A stretch of 64,000 nucleotides of DNA from Rhizophagus irregularis (taxonomy: Eukaryota; Glomeromycota; Glomeromycetes; Glomerales; Glomeraceae). A program made the translations under genes and the position numbers. Within the stretch, counting starts at the first letter, position 1. Each line of letters begins with the position of its first letter. Shown here piece after piece: positions 34,071-45,934 of this stretch. Where the stretch lies: NCBI RefSeq assembly GCF_026210795.1, contig NC_089447.1, forward strand, positions 2,048,501 to 2,112,500. The letters run 5' to 3'. The notes beneath the pieces are model-generated. The model was not told where the DNA came from. It saw nothing but the letters and a program-made list of their open reading frames with translations, and made no database searches.

Positions 34071-36939
34071 TCAATATAATAATATAACCAAAAAAACGAT
34101 AAAATAAGGGATTGAAAAGTATAAACGAGATCAATTTGAAATGAATCTTTATTTGTTTCGTTCATGAGAATATCAAAAAACCATGAATTATTATTAGTAT
34201 TGTTTTATATAACACGATGATAAAATACGAAAAATATGATTCTTTCAATCGTTTCTTTTTAAATGTCTTGTTGAACTTATTTGTTAATTTCGATAGTGAC
34301 ACATTCTCGAATTCAAACCATTTTTTCTTTGTTTCAATTATCATGCCGAGAAACTTATTCGTGATCAAGGTATTGTTTTTTCTTTTCCTTCAGAGTAAAA
34401 TTTTTAACCGTAGTGCGACAAAAATGTGCAGTTAATACATTACTATATTTTCGTGTATTTAGCTCCCTTAACTATTCCTCGAACATTTCAAGACCCAACC
34501 ATGGCTTCTCACATTCTAAAAGTAATGAAAAAACATTTTGATATGCCTGCTCTCGTGATTCATTGTGAATTGGAATAAAATTGAAGCTAAATAGTAAAAT
34601 CGATTCTCAGGACAGAAACTGATTTGAGCTTTGGAGTATCCTATTATCCTAACTGTATCCGGTTAATTTTAAAACGGATATCCGGATTTAAAATTTGAGA
34701 GATGGAGAATCCTATGAATCCTTACGGATAATCCGCTTAATATCTAGATTTAGAATGATCACAAAAAACGACCGGTGCTGAATTGATAATGTCTGCAAAA
34801 TTTTGAATTGTCCTAAAACATTAGTTAAAAGTACATATTTTTTTTTGTATTTCAATATGTTAAAATTTGAATTTTAATAAAGTTTAATTAAATTTACTAC
34901 TCTACTTCTAAATTTTTTAATAGCGAAGTGATTAAATATCTATAAATTAAATCAAATGACTCTAATTTCATCCTAGGATAATTTGAATTATTTTATCCGG
35001 ATCACCATTTTCTAATATCATAGCAAATTTCTCCAACGAATTATCCTAAATTATTAATAGGATAATCCGGTGAAAAGCTCTAGATTGGTCACCGAAAAAA
35101 GTATAATCGGATTGGTCAAATCATTTTTTGTAGATCTCTGACTCGCGATAGTAGTATAACAAAGTACAGAAATTTCATTTAGGATATTAAAAATTTGCTG
35201 TTTGTCAGAAAAATCTTATACCGAAAGTGCAATGGAAGAATCTCGAAGGTCCAATATCACATACTTCATAGGCCAATCCGCTAGCAGTAGAAAGAGGGGG
35301 TACGTGTATCTGAATTTAGAAGAAAATTTCACCTCGTGTTTCGTTCCAGTCTAAAGGAACTACTATACCCACCGAACTATTCAGAATTGCACAATGTTGA
35401 TCAAGTCACAAGTTACATTTACGGTTTTACCATTTATGTTGTCATTGCTTCGGAATCTCACTTCTTCGTGACTGGATTTGCTAAGGAAGCAAAATCTCTC
35501 CAGAGAAGCTAGACGAGTCTTACATTATTTATGAACTGCTAATTTATAAAAAGGTTCGAATAAAAGATTACATCGTTGATTATATATCACTACAATGATT
35601 TTTTATGGTTCACGTCATCATCGAAACTAACATAAAAAAAAAATATCTTACTTGTTTGGGGTATTTAGGAATATATGCAGAACTAGGATAAAATGAAAAT
35701 TATGTTACATTACGTTTTCTACAAAACGGAAGAGAGTTGTTGCCAATCAGCTTCTCTGTGAGTGCAAACCCATAACTCGTAATACTCGCAATATAAATGT
35801 TGTTTACTCTTGTTTTACTGCCAATAATGATGGTTGGTATTGTAGATGCGTAATAAGATTAGTGCGTAACAAACACACGTAATTAAAAACGTTATTACGA
35901 GAAAGAGAGAAGAATTACGTCCACAGAAAACAGGGGAAAGTTGGCAATGCAAAGATGGTTATTCAATAACGTAGGGATTTGTATCCACTAAAAATTGAAT
36001 ATTTTTCTAATTCCACTAAAGAAATTGGTTATAACGAAGTAATGATTATGTAGTATATGATGTTAGCCTATTATTTGTTTTATTCCGAAGAAAGGATGAA
36101 ATGGAGGATTGGGTGATGCTATGGAATTTGGTGATGTTGAGGATGACGGAGAAAGAGTAGAAAATAAGATATTTGCCATGAAAGATTATTAGAAGGTCGT
36201 TGTTGATAATTATGAATCATTAGAAGGTTGTGATCTATCACGAAATCCATTGTTAAAAGTGTCCATAGTAAATGTAAAGAGAAAATTGTCCTTGATTTAT
36301 TACCATTTTTATTACGTTTACGACTATTAGCACGTCTCTTGCCTTTATTTTATATGAAAATTCTTTCCTATATTGACCTGGATTAAGCATTCTCCTTCTC
36401 GTGCTTGACTGTTTGTGTCTTTTCAGCTTGCTCCGCTTTAGCTTTATCCAGCCAACTCCCGCAACTTTTCTTCTCCGTCCAATCTACTCTCCCGTCCTTT
36501 TTGTGCCATAAATCTTATTCTTACAATATCTTTTATATTCTTTTAATTTCTTTAGTTTTTCTAGCTGTCAAGCTAAAACACGTATGGGAGGTACAATCAA
36601 AAATAATGCTGTACAAGATTGCTATAAATTCCGGTACAGAATTCATTCACATCAAGCCAATGAAGAAGTACGGTTGCATGAATACAAATAGCTCAAGGTG
36701 ATGCACGAGATGTATCATCTGATATCATCGAATATTTTAGATCCATCGTAGGCATAGGTAAATTTCTACTATGAAAAAGAATAAGTACTATCCGAAATAA
36801 ATTATGCGTTTCACCTTTGCACGTGTACCTAATTAGATCATTATGTTTGCAAGATAAAAATCAAATCATTTCATACCTGTGCAAAAATACGCAATTAATT
36901 AATATGAAGATCCCATGCAATGTATACCTCGTTTCATCG

Positions 36940-37820
36940 ATCTGATGGTATTGGAAGATAAGTTGCTTCATCAAAGGCACTAGAACGAACATAACGTGCT
37001 GATAATCAACTAAAATATAAAATGTAATTATTTTACATTTCTAGATTTTTGATTTCTAAATATATACCAAGTTAGGATATTTACTTCAATAAAACATCCT
37101 TCATCATCCATTTTAATTTTTTGTTGATTCTTGATTTTACGATGTAATCCCAATTCAAATGTCACAAATAAAATCATTTGCATATTTTTTTTTATTAAAT
37201 GCGTTAAGTTTTCACCTAAAAATTTTATTAAATTACATACTACTGAATTTAAATTTCTTCATAATTCTTAATTATAATTGGTTCTGTTCGTTATTTAATT
37301 AAAAGTCAAGTTAAGCAGGGTACAATTTATTTATTGTTCGAAAACTTCGAAATGTGAAAAAATATATATATAATAATTATAATTAATCCATTGATTTTTA
37401 ATGTATTTAATTTAATACTTCTAGGGAATTAGGGCATAAATTTTTTTTTTTTGATTATTCATAATCTTTCATCTTACTGATGTATTTATTGGTTTAATTT
37501 CATACCAATAATCTTCAATAGTTTCACATTTAACCAAAAAATTAAATTTTTTTTACTTATTGAAGATCATCTTTTAGTAAACAATGTGAAGGCCACATGG
37601 AATCCATGCGACATAATAATCTACGATTTATTTACATCAGGTATCACATTATAATACGAGTTTTGTAGATCTATACATCCTTCTAAACCGAAAATATCTT
37701 CCAAGTGGTTGTTGGTGAAGTCTCGTTTGCATTAAGTAATAATTCAAACGTATGACTATAACGCATTTTAGTAATCCAATTTACACCAATAGATCTTGAT
37801 ACAATCCAGTATTATTATTA
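36940..37820 (-). pseudogene. Decayed coding fragments of an unrecognised gene
   Basis: Minus-strand reading gives protein-like pieces: about 37810-37690 (SRSIGVNWITKMRYSHTFEL, then TSPTTTWKIF), 37182-37060 (ILFVTFELGLHRKIKNQQK, then MDDEGCFIEVNIL) and 37000-36940 (RYVRSSAFDEATYLPIPSDR then stop). Stops and unsuitable splice phases prevent joining them. No family is recognised; they may be exons of a dead or poorly modelled gene. Confidence 0.3.
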
Positions 37821-38362
37821 TGATGGCAGTAAAATAATGAAAATATTCATTCTAAAATATCAATGATCCATATTTCCATATTTACATATTTACATAAGTG
37901 CTTTTACTTTTTTTTTGTCACACCAAAAAAAAAATTGGCAAACCTGACATTCAACAAGAATTTAATTGAATTTTCAATAAAAAATGAAAGGGCGTGATAC
38001 CACTGTGATTCGGTGTCAAACTTTATTTAAAGTAAACTAATATAATTTATAGTGGAATTTTGGTAATTTATTGATGAGTCGATGATGCCATGTTTATAAG
38101 TTACACAACATTTTAACTGACTGTATAACAAACAAAATAATATAAAATTGTTTGAAATCCTTTTTTTTTCAATCTCTATTCTTTTCGTTATTCATTTATT
38201 TATATTATTTATTATTATTCTCGATACAATATTAGCCTCTAGTTTGTTTTTATCGGTCATTCCTTTCTTTATAATAATATTTTCTCTTAAAATACTCGAA
38301 ATAACGATTAATATTTATATTGTCTCTTTTATTGAAATTGAAGATTGAAGTAAAAAATAATT

Positions 38363-41300
38363 ATGGCGGCTGAAGAAGAATTGATTAATATAGCAAAGGA
38401 AATGTTAAATGATGATCCAAAAACCGTTCGGCTATGCTCTAAAGGTATGAAAGAGTTACCAGTGGAATGCATCAATTTCATTGCAAAAGATTATAAGCTT
38501 GAAAGGTAAGTAGTTATATTAAAAAATCTTTTTATTTAATTATTGGCATTTTTTTATATTTAAGAAAAAGATTTTTTGCTTAAAAAAAAAACAATTGATT
38601 TTTAGATTTGGACTTGAACAAAATCAATTAACTACACTTCCAATGGAAATTTGTAAATTAACACATTTAAGTTACTTGAACATATCTTCTAATGCATTCA
38701 AGGAATTTCCTGAGGCGGTTGGGACAATATTTATTTATGTTTTTTTTTATTTTCTTTTTAATTCATCCCTAATTTATTATTATTTTTTTTTAAAAAAACT
38801 ATAATAGTTATGTTCAATGAACAATTTAGAAATATTAGATATAAGTAGAAATAAAATTCGTAAGATGCCAGATGATTTTGGTACATTAATCTCGTTAAAG
38901 GTAAAAATAACTTTTTAATGCTACTTATTCAATACTTCTTCGTCATAAATGTAAGAAGATGTGAATATTAAATTTAATTAATTACAATTTTATTTATTTG
39001 ATAGGGATTAAAAATATCGAAAAATAAAATAGAACAAATACCATTATATATAGCAGAAATGAAAGATTTGCAATATTTAAAATTGGATGGTAATCAAAAA
39101 CTTCGTTTTCCACCTAAGTCTGTTTGTAATATGCCAAAGGCAGGAGAAGGAGAAGAAAAAGTAGTTATGTTATCTTGGTTGGAGAATTTAAAAGAATATT
39201 TAAGAAAACATTCAAATAATTTTTCATGTAATTAATCTTAAAATTTTTTTTATTAATTTACATTATTAATTTTATTTTGACAATAATTTGTTCTTTATTA
39301 TAGTTAATAGAGAAGTTGAGATGGAGGAGAGTGATCATTCAAGGTATGTTGGTTAAGTATACTTAGTGACTGATGCGGTGAATTAATTTCCTAACCTTAA
39401 ACATTATTTTTTATGATAAATTAGCGGAGAAGAAGATCCTGCTTTACATAATAATAAAATGTTAAAAAAGTCAGTGTCGTCAGAAAGTATGAGTTATTTG
39501 ATGAGCACAAGAATGAATGCAGGAGGCAACTTAGATAGTTCAAATTCATCATTAAAAACCATATCGGAGGATGAAAATTTATCAAATAAGAAATCGCATG
39601 AAAGAAAAAGGCCTACACCAAAATTAAGTATAGATTTACCATCCATGAGAAGAGACCGAAGTTATTCGAACGATTTTGATTCAACTATACTAAATAATGT
39701 TCAAAAGAATTTAACAAGACATTCAAAAAGTTTTTCAACGGATTCAATAAGTTCATCATCAACAAATGGTAATAATGGAAATAATTTATCTCAATATCAA
39801 CAATATCACGGAGGATATTATAACCATTATCATAATAATCAAAATTACTATATTTTGGAAGAAAGGGAAAGTGAAAATTATTTTTTAAAATTAAAAAATA
39901 TGTCACCTTCAGAACATTTACCGATGAGTGATACATCATTAAGAGAAGCATCAAGAAACATACTTTATGCATTTTCACAAATACATAAAGCACTAAGACA
40001 ATTTGCAAATTTTACAGGAAATGAAAAAATATTTTATAATGAATTAAATAAGGCTACAACGACAATTGGACAATTAAGCAATACATTAAGTAGATTTGAT
40101 ATGGTGGCATTACAATCTGCACCTGAATCTGAATTATGCGGGAAATTATTAAATTCTTGTCAAGAAAATATATTATGTTTTAAACAATTAATTGATTTAT
40201 TAAATAAAAGATTGAAAGGAATAATAGCTCAATCAACTGATAATATGAGGTATAGCAGGACATTATTAATAATGTTAAATGGTAGTATAGCCGACATTAA
40301 ATTTGCATGGGAAAATATACATCCTTTATTAAATGATTATACTCCTTATACTGGTATGTCGACACCATTTCGTAGTAGATCAATGTCAAGATCAAATAGT
40401 ACTGGTGGCAATAATGTTATGATTTCCGCAAGCGCAAATAGTAGTAGTAGCAATTTAGGTGGTAACGGAGGTGGATTGGCAACTCCACTTTATTCAGCTG
40501 GTTTAAATTCAAATGGTTCTATATCACCATATAGTTTAAATACACCAAGTACAGGTGGTTTACCTTCATCTCCCTATTCACCTTATCCTTCTTCAAATAA
40601 TAGTGAGAATAGTACAAATGATTTAGTATCTAATGGTGGAAGCGGAATGGAGAGAACTTTAAGTAATAGTCCTTTACCTGATATAAGATTTTCTGTAAAT
40701 GTATTTGATCAATTAATCTCAAAAGTTGATGTTTCTATCAAAAATGTTGAAAATGTTGTAAAAAATTTATCTGAAAATTTAGATAAAATTATGAATTCAA
40801 CAAATTCTGATTCTTTAGGAGGAGGAAATAATGGTATTGGTGGTGATGATGAATCTTCTTTACCTTCTTTAAGTAAAATTAGAGAATTAAAGAATTTAGT
40901 GAAAAATACTATAGATGTTACAAAAAAGTTAAAGAAAAGTTTATTAATTCCTAAATTAAATGCAAATAAAAAAGAAGATTTAAGTGTACAACTTAGAGTT
41001 CATGGTGATTCAATTGTCTTCTTACAGGTAAGGAAAATTCATCAGTTTTTTTGATTTTATTTATTTATTTATTCATCTTTTTTCTTTCTTTTTTTTCCTT
41101 GTCTAGACAACAGTAAAAATGTCAAGTTTAGCTAAAGAAGTTTCATTAGAATTTCCTTTACCTAATAAAGTGATGTCAGGTTTAGGTCATGTAACAAAAA
41201 CAAATATTGATTTAACGAATTTTCTTAGAGTAATAGAAAATAACCCAACAAATATTTCCTCACCTTCACAATCTTCTTCATTTATATCTAATGCTCCTAT

Positions 41301-41529
41301 ATTTAGTTCTCCAAATCAGTCTCCTCCTCATACCACTAATCATAGTAAAAATAATAGTATTAATGAAATTGATGATGATGTTAAACCTTTTATGATTGTT
41401 ACTGATGATAATGGTGGTGGTAAAGAAATCGTTATTGATAATAATGATTCAGCTTTAGAAATTGAAGTTACTAAAGCTTATAATGATAATGAAATTAAGG
41501 ATTCTAATATTAATAAATTTGAACAATAA
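38363..41529 (+). CDS. SOG2: SOG2-like leucine-rich-repeat protein of the RAM/Cbk1 network (878 aa)
   Basis: Seven exons sum exactly to 879 codons: 38363-38505, 38606-38717, 38808-38900, 39005-39227, 39304-39343, 39425-41027 and 41107-41529. Residues of about 25-160 are leucine-rich repeats with 23-residue spacing (LTHLSYLNISSNAFKEFP, LEILDISRNKIRKMP, LKGLKISKNKIEQIP). A low-complexity Ser/Asn region follows. The large exon carries the Sog2 domain (HLPMSDTSLREASRNILYAF, FSVNVFDQLISKVDVSIKNV). In yeasts Sog2 works with Kic1, Hym1 and Cbk1-Mob2 in the RAM pathway controlling polarity, cell separation and wall genes. The second donor is GTTGGG, weak, but chosen because it keeps the repeat at 23 residues. 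It converges with the RA-PH gene, stops about 520 bp apart. Confidence 0.9.
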
Positions 41530-42051
41530 TTTTAAGAGAAATGGGGAAATATTTTTTAAGAATTCTAATAACATTTATATGTTATGTAAAAAAAAAAAAT
41601 ATTTTTTTTTGCTTCTACTTTTTTAAAGCCGGTTGGCATTTGAGATTTAGAAATATGGTTAAAAATTTATGGTTTAAATTAAATTATGCTTTTAAAATTC
41701 AATATTTACCGGCATAAAAAAAAAGTTTTATATAATCTAAATAGCAATTATATTTTGTAAATTTATAATAAAAAAATTAAGATTTATTCTGTGATTGATA
41801 TTTATTTATAATAATAATAGATATTAAAATAAAAGGTTCTTTTTTTTTACTAATCAATAATAAAAAAAATTTGTACAAATCTTAATTAATAATAATTATG
41901 TTATCGTAAATTATAATTTTGTATAATAAATAGTCTGTGAAAAGTTATATATATAAATCTATTCATATAAACAAGTTAAACAAATTTAAATACTATTCCA
42001 TTACACAAAAAACATATTATGGAAAACAACCCACCACTAAAATAATATAAA
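41530..42051. other. Convergent intergenic region
   Basis: 522 bp between the stops of SOG2 (+) and the RA-PH gene (-). AT-rich, with poly-A at about 41590 and several AATAAA-like sequences consistent with two 3' UTRs. No gene is seen. Confidence 0.6.
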
Positions 42052-45000
42052 TTAAAAATAACCATCTCTTTCCCCATCGTGTGGTTTAACGGGTGGGGAT
42101 TTAATAGGAGGTGATTTAATTCCATCACTGAATCCTTTTTGATCATTTCCAAACCTTAATAAAGGTTGAAAATTATTTTGTCTTAATGGCTGATTTTGTT
42201 GATTTTGTCTTAATGTTTTGTTACGTTGCAATGCTTTGCTTCCACCTCCTTCTGCATTACGATCTAATAAAGAACCTTTGTGAAATTTAACATCACCCTC
42301 TAAACTTAATAAAGGTCCATTATTTGAATCTCTTATAATTCCAACTCCTCCCATTGCTCTTTTGACCTTTTCTCTTTCTTTTGCTTGTTCAAATACCGTT
42401 CCATTTGATAATAATGAACCTTTTACGAATGTAACCTGCTCTGGTTCTACTGGTTTAACTGGAGGATTCTTCTCATCATAGTCCAATAATGATCCGCCTT
42501 TAAATACACCATCATTAGAAGGTGCGTTTGTTTTAGAATGATGAAAAGAATTCATCTTCCTAATCGCTTTCTTTTTAGAATCTTCAAATGAAGATTTTTT
42601 CTTAATATTTTCAGCAGGTAGTGAAATTGTTCCAGGCGGATTATCAAGTAAAGAACCTGTCGATGAACTACGTACATGTCGACGCGATGTGTCTGTTGAT
42701 GATTGTTTAGTTGTACTAAATGATGCTAATTCAAATGTAATTTCATTCATTAATGAAGTTGTCTCTGATACGGTTGCAGGTAATGCATTTGTTAATGGGA
42801 TAGAGAGATTAATTGGTGCATTTGGTTTCTCATTCTTAACAGGAATATCAATAAATAATTCTGGACTGGTTTCACGCATTATTTTGTTCTAAAAATGAAA
42901 TTTGAATTACGTCATTATTAAATAATTAATAAATTTTTCAAAGAAATTATAACTTACTTTAGCCATTCTGACAGCAATGATCCATTCATTCATTTTTTCT
43001 AGATGATCCGCACATAGATAGTGCATATAATCATTCTCAGGATTTTCAAACATTGTAATTTTATCTTGCGATTTTATTGCAAAAACAAAGTTTGTCGGAA
43101 ATGTTTTAAAAGTTTTCATGCATACATACACATCAAAACTGACCATAGAACAAAGGAAGGTTTCATTGGTTCCCTATATAAAAAATAAAAAAATTAATCG
43201 AGGGATGATTATAAACTTGTATATATAAAAACAAAATACCTTATAATCTTTGCTATGATATAGAGATCCGTCCTTTATTTGGACAAATCGCTTTTGCCAC
43301 TTGTTTTTTTTAATATCTAATATATATAATGCTCCAGATACCAGAGGCGTACGTTCATTAAATCCCTGTAAAATAAGAAGTTAATACTTGAGGAATTAAT
43401 GAAAAAATTATTTATGTTTTTATAATTTAGCAACTTACCGCAAGTGTTAAAGCATTTCTATGTGCATATTTTCTCAAAACAAGAGAATTCTTTTTACCCA
43501 ATTCCCACGTTCCAATAACCCATGCCACAGATTCCCAATCTCTTAATGGCCGTTCTGTAAAAGAAAAACATGAATATATTCTATATATAAATATAAATAT
43601 CACCAAGATAAGCATTTAATGGATGATAATCTTACCCAAATTATATTCTTCTACCACTTCAAATATTGTCCAAGCACCAGCATCAGAAATAGTATTGTTG
43701 CTTCTAAATATATTCATAACCTCAAGAGCAGTCATCTCAGGAGTCAATGTAATTGACTTGTATTCTTTGCTTTCTTCAATGAAAAATTGCGTTGTTATCT
43801 AAAATAATATAATACAAAAATTTTCAGCAACACGGTTACTCATAATGTGAGCATTCTTATTTAAATCTATTCATCAAATACCTTTCCTGAAGAACTCTTT
43901 GGTTCATCTTTTTCTATATGTGGTTCATCATTCTTTTGCTAAAAGATTAAAATATCTATTAATTATAATTTTTATCAAAAATTACTTCATTAACGAAATA
44001 ACGTACCTTATTACTGATTTGATTTATTAATAGTTTAGGGTCATTTTCTAATTCAAATTTAGATCTTGCACCGCGTTTTTTATCCGTATTTATTTTGTCT
44101 ACATTTTCATTTCCACTACGCATAGATTGATTCTGTGATCTTTCCATCAATTTCTCATATTCCTTATCTCTTAACGAATCCTTATTTACATCCGTCGACC
44201 GACCTTCCAAAGATTTTGATCTAGTTCTCACCATAGTGGTACTCTTTTCTTTCGTTCTGTGTGATCGTCTATTTTGCGACTCATTATCGTTAAAATATCC
44301 GCTAGTTAAAGATTTAGCTCTTACTAAACTATCCTTTTTATCGTCATAATTCTTACGTGATGATTTATTATACAGTGATTGTTCATTATTGAGATCAGGA
44401 TCATAATTATTACGATGCTTTCTATCATTATCAAACTTTGTACGTTCTTTTACATCATGATCATCTCTATCCTTATATGCCCTATGTCTATTATTTTTTT
44501 GATTATCTCTATACTCATCAGAGGATTTTTCCTTAGATTTTTGAACTGTTTCAATAGATGTTTCTCGTTCCTTTTCACCATTTCGAGAAGATTTTGTATT
44601 AGATGAGGATTGTCCCTGTTGAATCTCTCTTGATGGATTTATTTTATCAACTAAATATTCTTTCTGTTTTTCATTTCTTGATCTCAATTTTTTATCTCTA
44701 TCATCTCGTGATGACAAAGTATTACTATCTTGAGTAAGTTGTTTAGTAGATGAAGAATTATTATGATTTCCTTTATTTTTATTTAATAATTTCTTTTGAG
44801 ATAATTCCCGTGATAAACTTACACCAGCAGCAGTAAAGCTAGTTGGTGAAGTTATTGACCCAAGTGATTGTTGTTGGATAGGAGATTGCATGACAGGTGA
44901 TTGTACGGATTTAGATTTTACATTAGACTTATTTGAGGAAGTAACATTTGTTGAAATAGGAGACAAATCAGTTGTAGACTTTTTATTTCTCAATAAGTTA

Positions 45001-45934
45001 GGTGGTCGAGTTGGTATGTAAATATCAGCAGTATCACTATTACTATCTATATCATCATTATCACTTTCATCATCACTTAAACTATCTTCACTATCACTTT
45101 CACTATCGGATGAACTTGAAGTCGTATCATCATCATCACCGCTACCAGAACTTAAAGTTGATACTGAAGGAATACGTGAATGACCTCCACCATTAACTCC
45201 ACGTATAGGAGAAAGTACTTTATTTGGTGACATGATTCTACTATTAGGATTACTATTATTTGGTGAGATAATTCTACTGTTAGGATTACTATTATTTGGT
45301 GAAATAATTCTACTGTTAGGATTACTATTATTATTTATTCTCTTAGATAAATCATCATCACTATCAGATTCACTACTATCATCAGAAGTTGTGTTTTCAT
45401 TTTCATCATCATAATCATCTTCACTATTACTACTAGCCATAGCGGAAAGTGTAGGAGGGGAACGTACGGGTGAAACTATTTTGTTTCTTGTTGATGATTT
45501 ATGACGTGAAGTATTATTAATATTATTAGCTTTAGAAGATAATATAGCCGCTGGTAAAGAACCAATATCATTATTTAATTTGAATTGTTGATTATGACCA
45601 TTTTTATTATTAGTTCGATTTGATTTATTATTTCGACGTGAATTTGATGATGATTGAGGTGGGGAGGTAGGACGAGAATCATTTGCAGGAGATTTAGATG
45701 ATCGACCAAGTTTTAAAGAAGATCCAAGTTTCGTTAATTCTGATTTTATTGAAACAAATGATGAATCTCCAATTGAAGATTTTGAATACTTCACGGATGA
45801 ATGGGAATTGTTAGAATAGTCGCGTGAAATTTTTTTTTTAAAAAAAAGAAAAATAAGTGTAAATCCAAAAAAAAAATGAAAAAAACATGATTATATATGA
45901 ACTTTACACTTACTGTAGATGATTCTTTATTCAT
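42052..45934 (-). CDS. RA-PH tandem-domain protein with long disordered N-terminus (1105 aa)
   Basis: Eight exons sum exactly to 1106 codons: 45934-45914, 45788-44007, 43938-43882, 43798-43636, 43554-43439, 43365-43240, 43173-42958 and 42888-42052. The first exon encodes MNKESST; its intron has a CTAAC branch sequence and the acceptor GTGAAG. Exon 2 (594 codons) is disordered: Ser/Asn-rich, acidic Asp/Ser runs, then charged Arg/Lys/Asp repeats. A Ras-association domain follows (KEYKSITLTPEMTALEVMNI, GAWTIFEVVEEYNLERPLRD) and directly after it a PH domain (LVSGALYILDIKKNKWQKRF, ending EKMNEWIIAVRMAK). RA followed by PH is the arrangement of Grb7/10/14 and RIAM/lamellipodin adaptors, which bind GTP-loaded Ras/Rap at membranes; that role here is inferred. 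The C-terminal tail repeats a KGSLL-type motif (FKGGSLLDYD, FVKGSLLSNG, FHKGSLLDRN). Confidence 0.9.
45228..45340 (-). repeat. 36-bp coding minisatellite in the RA-PH gene
   Basis: Three near-identical 36-bp units encode a 12-residue repeat of the type NSNPNSRIISPN. The length is a multiple of three, so copy changes would keep the frame. Confidence 0.9.

Larger units (their letters stand above)
33278..38362. other. Gene-poor 5 kb stretch
   Basis: No complete gene is supportable. It contains the GC-rich structured island (33957-34070); an open stretch at 34217-34435 (+) whose continuation at about 34462-34579 does not join convincingly; a possibly foldback segment with ATCCGG/CCGGAT motifs at about 34626-35085; a charged minus-strand frame at about 36395-36515 (WLDKAKAEQAEKTQTVKHEK); and decayed fragments at 36.9-37.8 kb. 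The right end is the promoter of SOG2. Confidence 0.55.

Noticed and set aside
34162-34435. Overlapping ORFs on both strands (MITNKFLGMIIETKKK... and MIKYEKYDSFNRFF...)
   Set aside because: Neither has a recognisable domain or a joining exon in phase; the nearby block at 34462-34579 does not fit either frame cleanly.
34626-35085. Possible MITE with ATCCTATTA and ATCCGG motifs at both ends
   Set aside because: Terminal similarity is limited to short interrupted matches and no target duplication is visible.
39685-40008. 107-codon minus-strand ORF inside SOG2
   Set aside because: It is an antisense shadow of the large SOG2 exon.
45788-45794. GTG at 45794 as start of the RA-PH protein
   Set aside because: An upstream ATG exon (45934-45914) with GTAAGT donor, CTAAC branch and the first available AG joins in frame, so the GTG lies in the intron.
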